Shown: piece after piece, positions 55,991-64,000 of the stretch | Layout of the letters: the number at the start of each line of letters is the position of its first letter | Position numbering within the stretch: the first letter of the stretch is position 1 | Assembly (NCBI GenBank): GCA_022841665.1 | Contig: JALHRB010000015.1 | Coordinates: 1 to 64,000 of the forward strand | Length of the DNA: 64,000 bases | Direction of reading: 5' to 3' | Source of the DNA: Pseudolabrys sp. | GTDB taxonomy: Bacteria; Pseudomonadota; Alphaproteobacteria; Rhizobiales; Xanthobacteraceae | Position numbers and translations under genes: made by a program | The notes under the pieces: generated by a model | The model's input: only the letters and a program-made list of their open reading frames with translations | Told to the model about the DNA's origin: nothing | Database searches by the model: none

Positions 55991-57750
55991 CCCTCTACAT
56001 AGCGTCCATCCTCGAAGCGCAGCAGCCGGTCGCAAGCGGCCAGGCTTTCGGCGCGGTGCGCGACGGCCACAATGGTGGGCCGCGGGACAAGCGCACGCAG
56101 GCGGGCGAGGATATCGCGCTCGCCGGCGACGTCGATGGCGCTGGCGGCCTCGTCGAGCACCAGCACGCGCGGCTGCCGCAGCACGGCGCGCGCAATTGCC
56201 AGCCGCTGGCGCTCGCCGCCGGAGACGAGCACGCCGCGTTCGCCCACTACCGTATCCAGACCGCGCTCCATGCGGCGCACTAGGTCGTCGGCGCCGGCCA
56301 GCGCGAGCGCGCGCCAGATCGCATCCTCGCTCGCTTCCGGCGCAACCCAGCTCAGGTTGCGGCGTACGCTGTCGTGAAAGAGGAAGGCGTCCTGCGGCAC
56401 ATAGGCGATGGCACGCCGCCAGGCGGCAAGCACGGCGCCCTGCAAAGGCAGGCCGGCGACGCGCACGCTGCCCTCTTGCGGCGGAAACAGTCCAGCCAGC
56501 AGATCGGCGAAGGTCGTCTTGCCCCCGCCGGACGGCCCGGTGACGCCGACGAAGGTGCCGGGCGCGATGGTCAACGTGACGTCGCGCAGGCCGCGTGGCG
56601 CGCCGTCGCTTTCCGCCGGGTGCAGGAAGGTGACGCGCTCGAAGGCGATCGGCCCATCCGGAAGCGGAGCCGGCGTGGTGCTTTCGGGCGCCGGCGACAG
56701 CGCCGCGGCAAGATCGCGGTCCAGTTCCGTCACCGCCCGATAGGCCGGCAGCGCATGGGCGAACAGTTCGACATTCTGCTGGATCTGCTGGGCGGGACCG
56801 CTCATACGCGCGACCACGATCAAAAGGGCGATCAAAGTCGGCGCCGGCAGCTCGAAATAGCCGAAGCCGACCAGCACCAGCAGGCCGGCGGCAAGCCCCG
56901 CCAGCGTGGCGAAGGCGAGGCGCCCGTTGCTCTGCTGGCGCATGAACGCGAGCTGGCGGCGCGCGATGTCCTGCAGCGTCTGCCTGAATTCGGCGATGAA
57001 GCCCGCCTGCAAATGCTGGCTCATGGCGAACTTCAGGCCGCCGAGGAATTGCGCCGCCGAATTGAGCAGCGAGAGATTGGCCTGCGTCACGAACGCGCCG
57101 AGGCGATGCGCGCGCCGCGCCAGCGGCACCAGCGCGATGGCGGCCGCGAGCGGCAGCACGATGGCGATGGCCGCCAGCGCCGGCGCCAGCAGCAAAGCGA
57201 ACGCGGCCTGCGCGGCCAGCATCACCGCCGCGACGGACGTGCGCAGCACGATGGCCACCAGCATGCCGATGCGCTGGATGTCGCCGCTCATCAGTTGCGT
57301 GACGCGGGCGTGGCGCAGCCGCACGACTTTGTCCCACGGCGCGCCGGCGAGCGCCTGCGCGACGCGCAGACGCTGCGCTTCCGTGAAGCCGACCTGCAGC
57401 GCCGCCACTTTCGCGTCGCGCGTCGCGATGACGACGGCGCGCAGGATCATCACGGCGGCGAAGCATGCGACCAGCATGGCAAGCTTTTCGAACGGCGTGA
57501 CTGCGCCGGTGCGCGCGGCAAGCGCCGAGACGGCGCGTTCGAGCGCACCAAACGAGGCGCCGGAGCCGGTGACGATCGCGATCAGGGGCACCAGCAGCGC
57601 GAGGCTGACGCCCTCGAGCAGCGCGCCGAGGAAAATGAACAGCGCGGCGACGGCGCCGCGCCGTCCCGCAAAGACGGCGAAGTCGCGCAGGAACCGGCGC
57701 CCCAGCGCGAGCACTTCGCCGCGCAGCAGTTCGGGATTTTCAGGCGACAT
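55987..57750 (-). CDS. ABC transporter ATP-binding/permease protein (start 57750 or 57771)
   Basis: TM domain then FVGVTGPSGGGKTTFADLLAGLFPPQEGSV...GERGVLVSGGERQRLAIARAVLRQPRVLVLDEAASAIDVAGE. Confidence 0.95.
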   Translation of the reverse strand: MSPENPELLRGEVLALGRRFLRDFAVFAGRRGAVAALFIFLGALLEGVSLALLVPLIAIVTGSGASFGALERAVSALAARTGAVTPFEKLAMLVACFAAVMILRAVVIATRDAKVAALQVGFTEAQRLRVAQALAGAPWDKVVRLRHARVTQLMSGDIQRIGMLVAIVLRTSVAAVMLAAQAAFALLLAPALAAIAIVLPLAAAIALVPLARRAHRLGAFVTQANLSLLNSAAQFLGGLKFAMSQHLQAGFIAEFRQTLQDIARRQLAFMRQQSNGRLAFATLAGLAAGLLVLVGFGYFELPAPTLIALLIVVARMSGPAQQIQQNVELFAHALPAYRAVTELDRDLAAALSPAPESTTPAPLPDGPIAFERVTFLHPAESDGAPRGLRDVTLTIAPGTFVGVTGPSGGGKTTFADLLAGLFPPQEGSVRVAGLPLQGAVLAAWRRAIAYVPQDAFLFHDSVRRNLSWVAPEASEDAIWRALALAGADDLVRRMERGLDTVVGERGVLVSGGERQRLAIARAVLRQPRVLVLDEAASAIDVAGERDILARLRALVPRPTIVAVAHRAESLAACDRLLRFEDGRYVEG

Positions 57751-57796
57751 CGCGACGACACTGCCTTTCATCCTTGCGAGGCGATCATTGCATAAA

Positions 57797-58390
57797 GCAT
57801 AGCTCCGCCGCCCCTGTTGTTTGCTCGGCCCCGCCTTCGCGCTGCGCGCTTCGGCGGGCGAGCCGGGCATAGCTCTGCCGCCCGTATTCTTTGGCAGGCG
57901 CCGGGTGCGCCCCTATTCCCCTTTCCCCTCCAAACAGAGAGGGGGACGGCGCGCCGAGTGACGCGACGTTCTTTCGTTAAGCGCACCTTCGTTTTGCGAA
58001 GGTGCGGCGCCTCTCGGCGCGCCATCGCGGCGATTTGAAGAGAGCTTTCTCTCCAGCGCCGGGCCGCGCTTTTCGGTGTCACCCGATGTCCGGTTTCTTT
58101 TTCAGCGCGCCTCCTTCTGGGCCGACGCACCGTCCAAGCCACCGGCAATCGAAGCGAATTGCCGTCAGCGAGCTCCTCGCAGCGGGTCATAGTGCCCGCG
58201 GGCGGGGTCCCGGCGCCGCCCGGGGTTGCGGGGGTACGTTCGTCCCCGCCCGCGGGCGCCGCATCCGATCCCACCATCAAGACGCCTCTAGATGACGCCC
58301 CTCGACGGACCGGACTCAGGCAGGATTACATACCTTGGGAATAAGATCAATAGCGTGGGAAAGTATTTTTTACCGTCCCACCGCCGCGGC
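57797..58390 (+). repeat. GC-rich structured non-coding repeat, copy B (diverged homologue of 3094-3622)
   Basis: No convincing CDS; nested hairpins at 57948-58023; collinear shared blocks with copy A and a common T6 tract. Confidence 0.7.
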
Positions 58391-58395
58391 CCGGC

Positions 58396-59157
58396 TCACA
58401 CCTCCAGAAACCGGCAGCCGCCCTCGTCCAGCACGGCGCAGGTCAGGCGGCCGCTGGCGAAAGCGCCGGTGTCGAGATTGATGCGGTTGGGCAGTACCTC
58501 GGGCGCGGCGACCGGCGTGTGGCCGTGCACGACGACCTTGCCGAAGTCGGCTTCGCTGCGCAGGAAGTCCGAGCGTATCCACAACAGGTCGTGCTCGTCC
58601 TGTTGTTCGAGCGGGACGCCGGGGCGGACGCCGGCATGGCACAGGAAGTAGCGCCCGAAGGTGTAGGAGAGCTGGAGCGATTGCAGGAAGCGCCAATGTT
58701 TCTCGGGCAGCGCCTGCCGCAGCTGTTGGGCCGCCGTCTCGTTCGTCCGCCCGACCAGTAGCGCCCGCGTCATCACCCCGTAGGACTGCAAGGTCTCCTT
58801 GCCACCCTGTCGGCGCCAGTGCATGCCGACCGAAGGATCGTGGAGGAAATCCTCGAGCATGGCCTCGTGGTTGCCCTTGAGCGCGACATACGGCGTCGAA
58901 AACGGATTGCCGGCCAGCCGCTCGATCACGCCGGCGGAGTCCGGCCCGCGATCGATGTAGTCGCCGAGCGTGACGGTGACCGCATCGCTGCCATGCGTTG
59001 CCACGTCGCGGCCGATCGCTGCGATGGCGCGCTCAAGCAGATCCAGCCGCCCGTGAATATCCCCTACGGCATAAACGCGCTTTATATCGTTGGGAATTGC
59101 GGCGTCCTCCGTTATGAGGGTGTTCCGCGCCGGTGCGCTGCGCCGGAACCGTCCCAA
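58396..59157 (-). CDS. Metallophosphoesterase / serine-threonine protein phosphatase family
   Basis: VYAVGDIHGRLDLLERAIAAIGRD...VTLGDYIDRGPDSAGVIERLAGNP...ALKGNHEAMLEDFL...CHAGVRPGVPLEQQ...VVHGHTPV. Confidence 0.96.
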   Translation of the reverse strand: MGRFRRSAPARNTLITEDAAIPNDIKRVYAVGDIHGRLDLLERAIAAIGRDVATHGSDAVTVTLGDYIDRGPDSAGVIERLAGNPFSTPYVALKGNHEAMLEDFLHDPSVGMHWRRQGGKETLQSYGVMTRALLVGRTNETAAQQLRQALPEKHWRFLQSLQLSYTFGRYFLCHAGVRPGVPLEQQDEHDLLWIRSDFLRSEADFGKVVVHGHTPVAAPEVLPNRINLDTGAFASGRLTCAVLDEGGCRFLEV

Positions 59158-59198
59158 CTGCCTCCGTCCACAATTGTCGGTTTACGAGCTCATTGGCA

Positions 59199-60401
59199 AT
59201 GCCGGAATTCCCGTCCCTATCGTCGCGCGCGCCGTCGGCCGCCGCCGTGTTCACCGCCCTGCTCCTGCTCTGGCTTGCCGGCAACGCGCTGCGCCTGACC
59301 ATCCTGGCGGTGCCGCCGGTCATCCCGCAGATCCATGACGACCTTGGCCTCAACGCCACGCAGATCGGCATTCTCACCGGCCTGCCCTCGCTCCTGTTCG
59401 CCATCGCAGCGGTGCCGGGCTCGCTGCTGATCGCGCGGCTCGGCGTGCGCACCGCGATGACGGTCGGGCTTTTGCTGACCGCGCTCGGCGGCGCGCTGCG
59501 CGGCGCCCTGCCCGACGTCATGTGGCTCTACGCCATGACCGTGGTCACCGGCGCCGGTGTCGCGGTGATGCAGGTAACCATGCCGCCGGCGGTGCGCGCC
59601 TGGGTGCCGAACCGCATCGCCTTCGCTACGGCGGTTTACACCAACGGCCTGCTGATCGGCGAGACACTGCCGGTGGCGCTGACGCTGCCGCTGGTGCTGC
59701 CGCTCACCGGCGGCAGCTGGCAGTGGGGATTCGTGTTCTGGAGCATGCCGGTCGCGCTCATTGCCGTTCTGGTGCTGGCGCTGGCGCCGCGCGCGGCCGG
59801 CGGCGGGGCTTCAACCATCGCCCGGCGCTGGTGGCCGGACTGGAAGAACGGCCTGATCTGGCGGCTCGGCCTCATCCTCGGCACGGTGAACGCCATCTAT
59901 TTCGCCACCAACGCGTTCGTGCCCGACTATCTGCGCGGCAGCGGGCAAGGCGAATGGATCAGTGCGACCCTGACCGCCTTGAACGTCGGCCAATTGCCGG
60001 CCTCGTTCCTGCTGCTCGCGGTCGCCGGACGGCTTCAGGGCAAGGCCTGGCCCTATGTCGTGTGCGGGGCGCTGCAAGTCGTGGCGACACTCGGCATCGT
60101 GTTCGGCGCCGGCCCCTGGATTGTCGCGGCGGCCGCGGTACAGGGCTTTGCCGCCGCTGTCGTCCTCGTTCTGGCGCTGGCGCTGCCGCCGCTGTTGAGC
60201 CCGCCCGACGACGTGCATCGCGTCACCGCCGCCATGTTCACCGTCAGCTATAGCTGCGCGGTGATCGTGCCGGTGATCAGCGGGCTGGCCTGGGACATGA
60301 GCGGCATCGCCGCCGCCGCCTTCGCGCCGATCGCGTTGATGGGAGTGCTGCTGATGGCGCTCGCCCCGGCGATCAACCACGTGCCGCGTGCCGGAGGCTA
60401 G
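59199..60401 (+). CDS. MFS transporter (CynX/NimT-like)
   Basis: LLLLWLAGNALRLTILAVPPVIPQIHDDLGLNATQIGILTGLPSLLFAIAAVPGSLLIARLGVRTAMTVGLLLTALGGALRG. Confidence 0.93.
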   Translation: MPEFPSLSSRAPSAAAVFTALLLLWLAGNALRLTILAVPPVIPQIHDDLGLNATQIGILTGLPSLLFAIAAVPGSLLIARLGVRTAMTVGLLLTALGGALRGALPDVMWLYAMTVVTGAGVAVMQVTMPPAVRAWVPNRIAFATAVYTNGLLIGETLPVALTLPLVLPLTGGSWQWGFVFWSMPVALIAVLVLALAPRAAGGGASTIARRWWPDWKNGLIWRLGLILGTVNAIYFATNAFVPDYLRGSGQGEWISATLTALNVGQLPASFLLLAVAGRLQGKAWPYVVCGALQVVATLGIVFGAGPWIVAAAAVQGFAAAVVLVLALALPPLLSPPDDVHRVTAAMFTVSYSCAVIVPVISGLAWDMSGIAAAAFAPIALMGVLLMALAPAINHVPRAGG

Positions 60402-60409
60402 AGCCCGCG

Positions 60410-61099
60410 TCACACCCCCCTGGGCAGGTCGGCATACAGAGACACGCGGCTCGACATGCTCCGCACTCCGGGGATGCCCTCGACCGCCACCCGGATCGCC
60501 TCCTTCTCGGCTGCGGAATTGACCACGCCCCAGACTTCGACATTGCCGTCCTCTACCAGGACGTTGATGTCGCTCGGCGACCACGGCTGCGATTCCAGTT
60601 TGGCCAGCACGTCGGCCCGCAAAGCGGTGTCGTCCACCTTCTTCTCCGCGGCGGTCTTATGACCGCGCACCAGCGCCTGAACGAGATTGGCGCGGCTGAC
60701 GATGCCGACGAGCTTGCCGTTGTCCACGACCGGCACGCGCTTGATGCGATGCTTTTCAAACAGCGACGCGACTTCGCCCAGCGGGGTGCCCGGCGCAACG
60801 GCGATGACGGGACGGCTCATCAGGTCGGCGGCCTTGCGCGCATGCGACTTGATGAAGTCGCGCGCCAATGTTTCGTGCGTCGCCAGCAATTCGAGCCACC
60901 AGGCGCGATGCCGTTCGGTGCCCGCTTCCACGCGGTGAATGAGATCGCCCTCGCTGATCAGGCCGACCAAGGCGCCCGCGCCGTCGACCACGGGCACGGC
61001 GCTGATCCGGTTGGCGAGCAAGGTTTCGGCGACGGTCTCGACCGACGCATCGGAAGCTACGGTGACGACCTTCGTGGTCATGACGTCTGCGGCGTTCAT
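60410..61099 (-). CDS. CBS-domain pair plus C-terminal BON domain protein
   Basis: MNAADVMTTKVVTVASDASVETVAETLLANRISAVPVVDGAGALVGLISEGDLIHR...DLMSRPVIAVAPGTPLGEVASLFEKHRIKRVPVVDNGKLVGIVSRANLVQAL; BON-like VEDGNVEVWGVVNSAAEKEAIRVAVEGIPGVRSMSSRV. Confidence 0.95.
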   Translation of the reverse strand: MNAADVMTTKVVTVASDASVETVAETLLANRISAVPVVDGAGALVGLISEGDLIHRVEAGTERHRAWWLELLATHETLARDFIKSHARKAADLMSRPVIAVAPGTPLGEVASLFEKHRIKRVPVVDNGKLVGIVSRANLVQALVRGHKTAAEKKVDDTALRADVLAKLESQPWSPSDINVLVEDGNVEVWGVVNSAAEKEAIRVAVEGIPGVRSMSSRVSLYADLPRGV

Positions 61100-61154
61100 G
61101 GTGCTGCTCCCTTTGCCATTTGGGAAAGGCTGAAACGGCCCGCGCTTGGCCGCC

Positions 61155-61168
61155 TTGACTTGCGTCAA
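61155..61168. promoter_or_regulatory. FNR/FixK-type binding palindrome TTGACTTGCGTCAA
   Basis: TTGAC-N4-GTCAA, 55 nt upstream of the CBS-BON start codon (61099). Confidence 0.6.
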
Positions 61169-61259
61169 GGGCGGCAGGGAAAAGGCGCACCGCGCGCCCT
61201 ATCGGGCTGGCAATCGCCGCGGCGGCGGCCGATCATGGCCGCGGCAAGGGAGTTGAACC

Positions 61260-61658
61260 ATGCGGCCGATACCGGTGGGAGCCAAGGGCACCTATTCGCT
61301 GCGCGTGATGCCGGCGCATCTCGCCAACCAGTTCAAGGACGCGGTGCTGCCGCAGGTCTTCGCCACGCCGATGATGGTCACCATCATGGAGAACGCCGCG
61401 CTCAACGCCGTGCGCGACTATCTCGACCCGGGCGAGAGCGTGGTCGGCACGGTGGTCAACGTGCGCCACCTGGCGGCGACGCCGGTTGGCCACCGCGTCA
61501 CCGCCGAGGCGGAGGTGACCAAGGTCGACGGCCGCCGCATCGAGTTCAAGGTGAGCGCGCGCGACGAGATGGAAGCGATCGGCGAAGGCACGCACGAGCG
61601 CATGGTGGTCGACATGGCGCGGTTGACGAAGAAGCTGGCGGCGAAGAAGCCGGGTTAA
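61260..61658 (+). CDS. Thioesterase (hotdog/FlK-like) family protein
   Basis: MRPIPVGAKGTYSLRVMPAHLANQFKDAVLPQVFATPMMVTIMENAALNAVRDYLDPGESVVGTVVNVRHLAATPVGHRVTAEAEVTKVDGRRIEFKVSARDEMEAIGEGTHERMVV. Confidence 0.93.
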   Translation: MRPIPVGAKGTYSLRVMPAHLANQFKDAVLPQVFATPMMVTIMENAALNAVRDYLDPGESVVGTVVNVRHLAATPVGHRVTAEAEVTKVDGRRIEFKVSARDEMEAIGEGTHERMVVDMARLTKKLAAKKPG

Positions 61659-61686
61659 GGGCACAGCCCGGCAACAAGACTGGAAA

Positions 61687-61762
61687 TGGTGGGCCCGCCT
61701 GGACTCGAACCAGGAACCAGACCGTTATGAGCGGTCGGCTCTAACCATTGAGCTACGGGCCC
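61687..61762 (-). tRNA. tRNA with CAU anticodon (probably tRNA-Ile2 precursor; Met not excluded), CCA encoded
   Basis: Minus strand GGGCCCGTAGCTCAATGGTTAGAGCCGACCGCTCATAACGGTCTGGTTCCTGGTTCGAGTCCAGGCGGGCCCACCA; paired acceptor, anticodon stem GACCG/CGGTC, T-arm GGTTCGAGTCC. Confidence 0.95.
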
Positions 61763-62012
61763 TTCGCCTCACTTCTATCAATGCGCGCTGGGCTAGCGCA
61801 ATCGAAAGCCCCCTCTCCTGCACGGGCGCGGCCTGGGCTAGGCTTGCCGCCGCAGCCCGGGAGCACGCCGCCAGGCACGTCTTCAGCCTCGAACGCGAGC
61901 GCGTACGCTACGGCGCCGACATGCGCCCGCATCACATCGACGGCGCGGCAACAAGCACTGGAAGCAGTCGGCGGCGGACGCCGACAACTATCGGCGCCAC
62001 CCGGTCGCCCGA

Positions 62013-62978
62013 TCACATCTTCAGCAGCCGCTTGGCGTTGCCGCTCAATATCTTGACCTTGTCCGCGTCGGACAGCGGCACGTCCTTCATCCAGTCCACC
62101 GCCGGCGGGTTCTCCACGAAGGGCCAGTCGACCGCGAACAATATGTGGTCGACGCCCATCTCCATCACGCAGCACAGCAGCGCCGGGTTGGAGAAGAAGC
62201 CGCTGGTGGTGACGTAGAAGTTCTTCGAGAAGATGTCGCGGAAGCTCATCGGCTTCTGCCCCGGCCGCTTGAGCGCGGCGTCGATGCGCCAGAGCAGGAA
62301 GGGCAGCGTTTCGCCGAAGTGGCCGAGGATGATCTTCAGGTTCGGATGCGCGTCGAACACGCCCGACAGCACCAGGCGGATCGCCTGCGTCGCGGTCTCG
62401 ACCGTGAAGCCCCAGGCCGGCCGCACCACCAGCGGGAAGTCCTTGGCGTAGTCCTGGTAGTAGATCTCGGTCACCTGCGCGTTCGGCAGCGAGGGGTGGA
62501 AGTAGATCGGCACGTCGAGCTTCTCGGCGCGCGCGTAGATCGGCCAGAACTTCTTGGCGTCGAGGAATTCGCCGTTGGCCATGCCGTGGATCATGGCGCC
62601 CTTGAAGCCGAGCTTGGTGACCGCGCGCTCGAGCTCGTCGGCGGCGGCGTTCGGGTCGGCGGTCGGCAGCGCGGCGAAGGCGGCAAAGCGCTTCGGGTTG
62701 GCGGCGCAGACCTTGGCGAGGCGGTCGTTGACCTGCGCGGTGAGCTCGGCGGCGATGTCGAGCGGCAGCTTCTGGCTGGCGGGCGCCCCGTGCGAGAGCA
62801 CCTGCACGTCGATGCCGGCCTCGTCCATTTCCTTCAGGCGCAGCGCGCCGAGGTCGAACAGCCTCTCGTCGGTCTGGTTGCCGCGGCCGGCCTCGAGGCC
62901 GGTGTAATGCTTGGTCAACTCCGGGTCCCAGTAGTGCTCCTCGATCGCAATGATCGGGCAGTTGGGCTTTTTCATCAT
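62013..62978 (-). CDS. Amidohydrolase family (gamma-resorcylate decarboxylase-like)
   Basis: IIAIEEHYWDPELTKHYTG...RFAAFAALPTADPNAAADELERAVTKLGFKGAMIHGMANGEFLDAKKFWPIYARAEKLDVPIYFHPSLP...ILFAVDWPFVENPPAVDW. Confidence 0.93.
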   Translation of the reverse strand: MMKKPNCPIIAIEEHYWDPELTKHYTGLEAGRGNQTDERLFDLGALRLKEMDEAGIDVQVLSHGAPASQKLPLDIAAELTAQVNDRLAKVCAANPKRFAAFAALPTADPNAAADELERAVTKLGFKGAMIHGMANGEFLDAKKFWPIYARAEKLDVPIYFHPSLPNAQVTEIYYQDYAKDFPLVVRPAWGFTVETATQAIRLVLSGVFDAHPNLKIILGHFGETLPFLLWRIDAALKRPGQKPMSFRDIFSKNFYVTTSGFFSNPALLCCVMEMGVDHILFAVDWPFVENPPAVDWMKDVPLSDADKVKILSGNAKRLLKM

Positions 62979-63144
62979 TCGGCTTCCCCCCGCGTATTTC
63001 AAAGGCGTTGGTAGCAACCGCGGCCGGCGCTGTCACGGCCTGTCCGTGCCGTGGGCCGCGCAGACTCGTTTTGCGTGCAGCAATCTCGCGCGATCCCTGT
63101 CGAGCAGGCTTTGGAAAATATGCCGACTCAGTTATGCCCAACCC

Positions 63145-63822
63145 ATGCTGCCGATTCTTCGGATTCTGCCAGTAGGCGGCGTACTCCTCGCCATTCTCAT
63201 TCTGGTCCTGGCGCTCAAGACGCCGGAGACGCGCGCGCTGCCCGATTTCATCGCGGCGCGCGGCGCGCTGATCGATCGCGACGATCATCCGGAGTGGCGG
63301 CAGTTCCTGATCCAGGCCGCATTGCGTCGTGCCGACGAATTGAATCGCCTGCGCGAACTGGCGGACACGCCGGTGCGCGCACTCCCCAATTTACCCGAAG
63401 CCGATGTGGAATACGGCAAGGCATCCGACGACCCGGCCACGACGGTCGCGGGCTTGCCGGCGACGCGCGTCGACGCCGACCCGGACGCCGACGATGTCAC
63501 CGGCGCGACCGACGCGGCACACACGGCAACCATCCCGGTCGATATCGGCGTGACCTCGGGTTTCGAATTGCCGGTCTTGCCGGTGGAAGAGACCCCGCCC
63601 ATTATCCGCACGCCCGAGCGGGCGAAGCCGGCAAGCGAAATCAGCAAGAAGCCGGCGCGGAAAGTCAGAAGGGCGAAGGCGAAGCAGGCGCCGGCCGCAC
63701 AGACCACGGAGTTGCCGCCGCCGTTCAATCTGCTGCAAGTGCTGTTCAGCGGCAGCACGACCAAGCCCGACGCGAAGGCTCAGACCGCGGAGCCGCCGCA
63801 AACGCGCGCCGGCCTCAACTGA
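63145..63822 (+). CDS. Hypothetical protein with single N-terminal TM segment
   Basis: MLPILRILPVGGVLLAILILVLALKTPETRALPDFIAARGALIDRDDHPEWRQFLIQAALRRADELNRLRELAD. Confidence 0.75.
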   Translation: MLPILRILPVGGVLLAILILVLALKTPETRALPDFIAARGALIDRDDHPEWRQFLIQAALRRADELNRLRELADTPVRALPNLPEADVEYGKASDDPATTVAGLPATRVDADPDADDVTGATDAAHTATIPVDIGVTSGFELPVLPVEETPPIIRTPERAKPASEISKKPARKVRRAKAKQAPAAQTTELPPPFNLLQVLFSGSTTKPDAKAQTAEPPQTRAGLN

Positions 63823-63848
63823 GGCCGGCTGCGCATTGCGGACGCGGC

Positions 63849-63998
63849 TTACTGATAAACGAACCGATGGGGCTTCAAGGCGAGGTCAGCGGCAGCGTTC
63901 TTGCCCGCGACACCGTCGGTGGCCTGAGCCTGCGCATCCGCGCCTTTAAAGAGGCTGATGTCGGCGGTCTGGGTGTCCACGCCCTTGCGCTTGGCGGC
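63849..63998 (-). CDS. C-terminal end of an unidentified protein (5' part beyond window)
   Basis: Open minus frame AAKRKGVDTQTADISLFKGADAQAQATDGVAGKNAAADLALKPHRFVYQ ending in TAA; no start in window. Confidence 0.4.
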   Translation of the reverse strand, partial: AAKRKGVDTQTADISLFKGADAQAQATDGVAGKNAAADLALKPHRFVYQ

Positions 63999-64000
63999 AT

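Noticed and set aside
55424-57466. 680-aa minus-strand ORF and 473-aa plus ORF (56374-57795) over the ABC transporter
   Set aside because: Out-of-frame shadows of the ABC transporter and GmhB genes.
61770-61990. Possible degenerate gene or prophage remnant after the tRNA
   Set aside because: Short fragments only; no recognisable integrase, phage or attachment-site duplication can be seen in the window.

Overview
This 64-kb, GC-rich window looks like the chromosome of an alphaproteobacterium. The protein families and repeat styles suggest Hyphomicrobiales/Bradyrhizobiaceae-like, but this is inference because no search was possible. It opens inside the 3' end of thiC. It then holds mostly housekeeping and accessory genes: small exported proteins, GST, L,D-transpeptidase, OsmC, a lytic transglycosylase, an HD-GYP protein, a pentapeptide-repeat membrane protein, a pyruvate-kinase-like protein, a TPR protein and EttA. 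Two catabolic gene clusters follow. One is a plus-strand IclR/cyclase/cupin/SDR/3-hydroxyacyl-CoA dehydrogenase/amidohydrolase set at 29-35 kb. The other is a minus-strand operon of about 11.7 kb with an IolD-like TPP enzyme, hydrolases, a Bug protein and a split molybdenum hydroxylase at 37-49 kb. A polysaccharide/heptose locus lies at 49-58 kb. The right end has a phosphoesterase, an MFS transporter, a CBS-BON protein, a CAU-anticodon tRNA and a third amidohydrolase. The most unusual signal is two diverged, collinear copies of a roughly 550-nt GC-rich, hairpin-rich, apparently non-coding element in opposite orientations (about 3.10-3.62 kb on minus, 57.80-58.39 kb on plus). Both end in a conserved T6 tract. 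Other points worth checking are two perfect FNR/FixK-type palindromes, a molybdenum hydroxylase split by a single in-frame TAG, a UdgX-type uracil-DNA glycosylase, and a palindromic element inserted in frame in thiC. All product names come from reading the supplied translations by eye.
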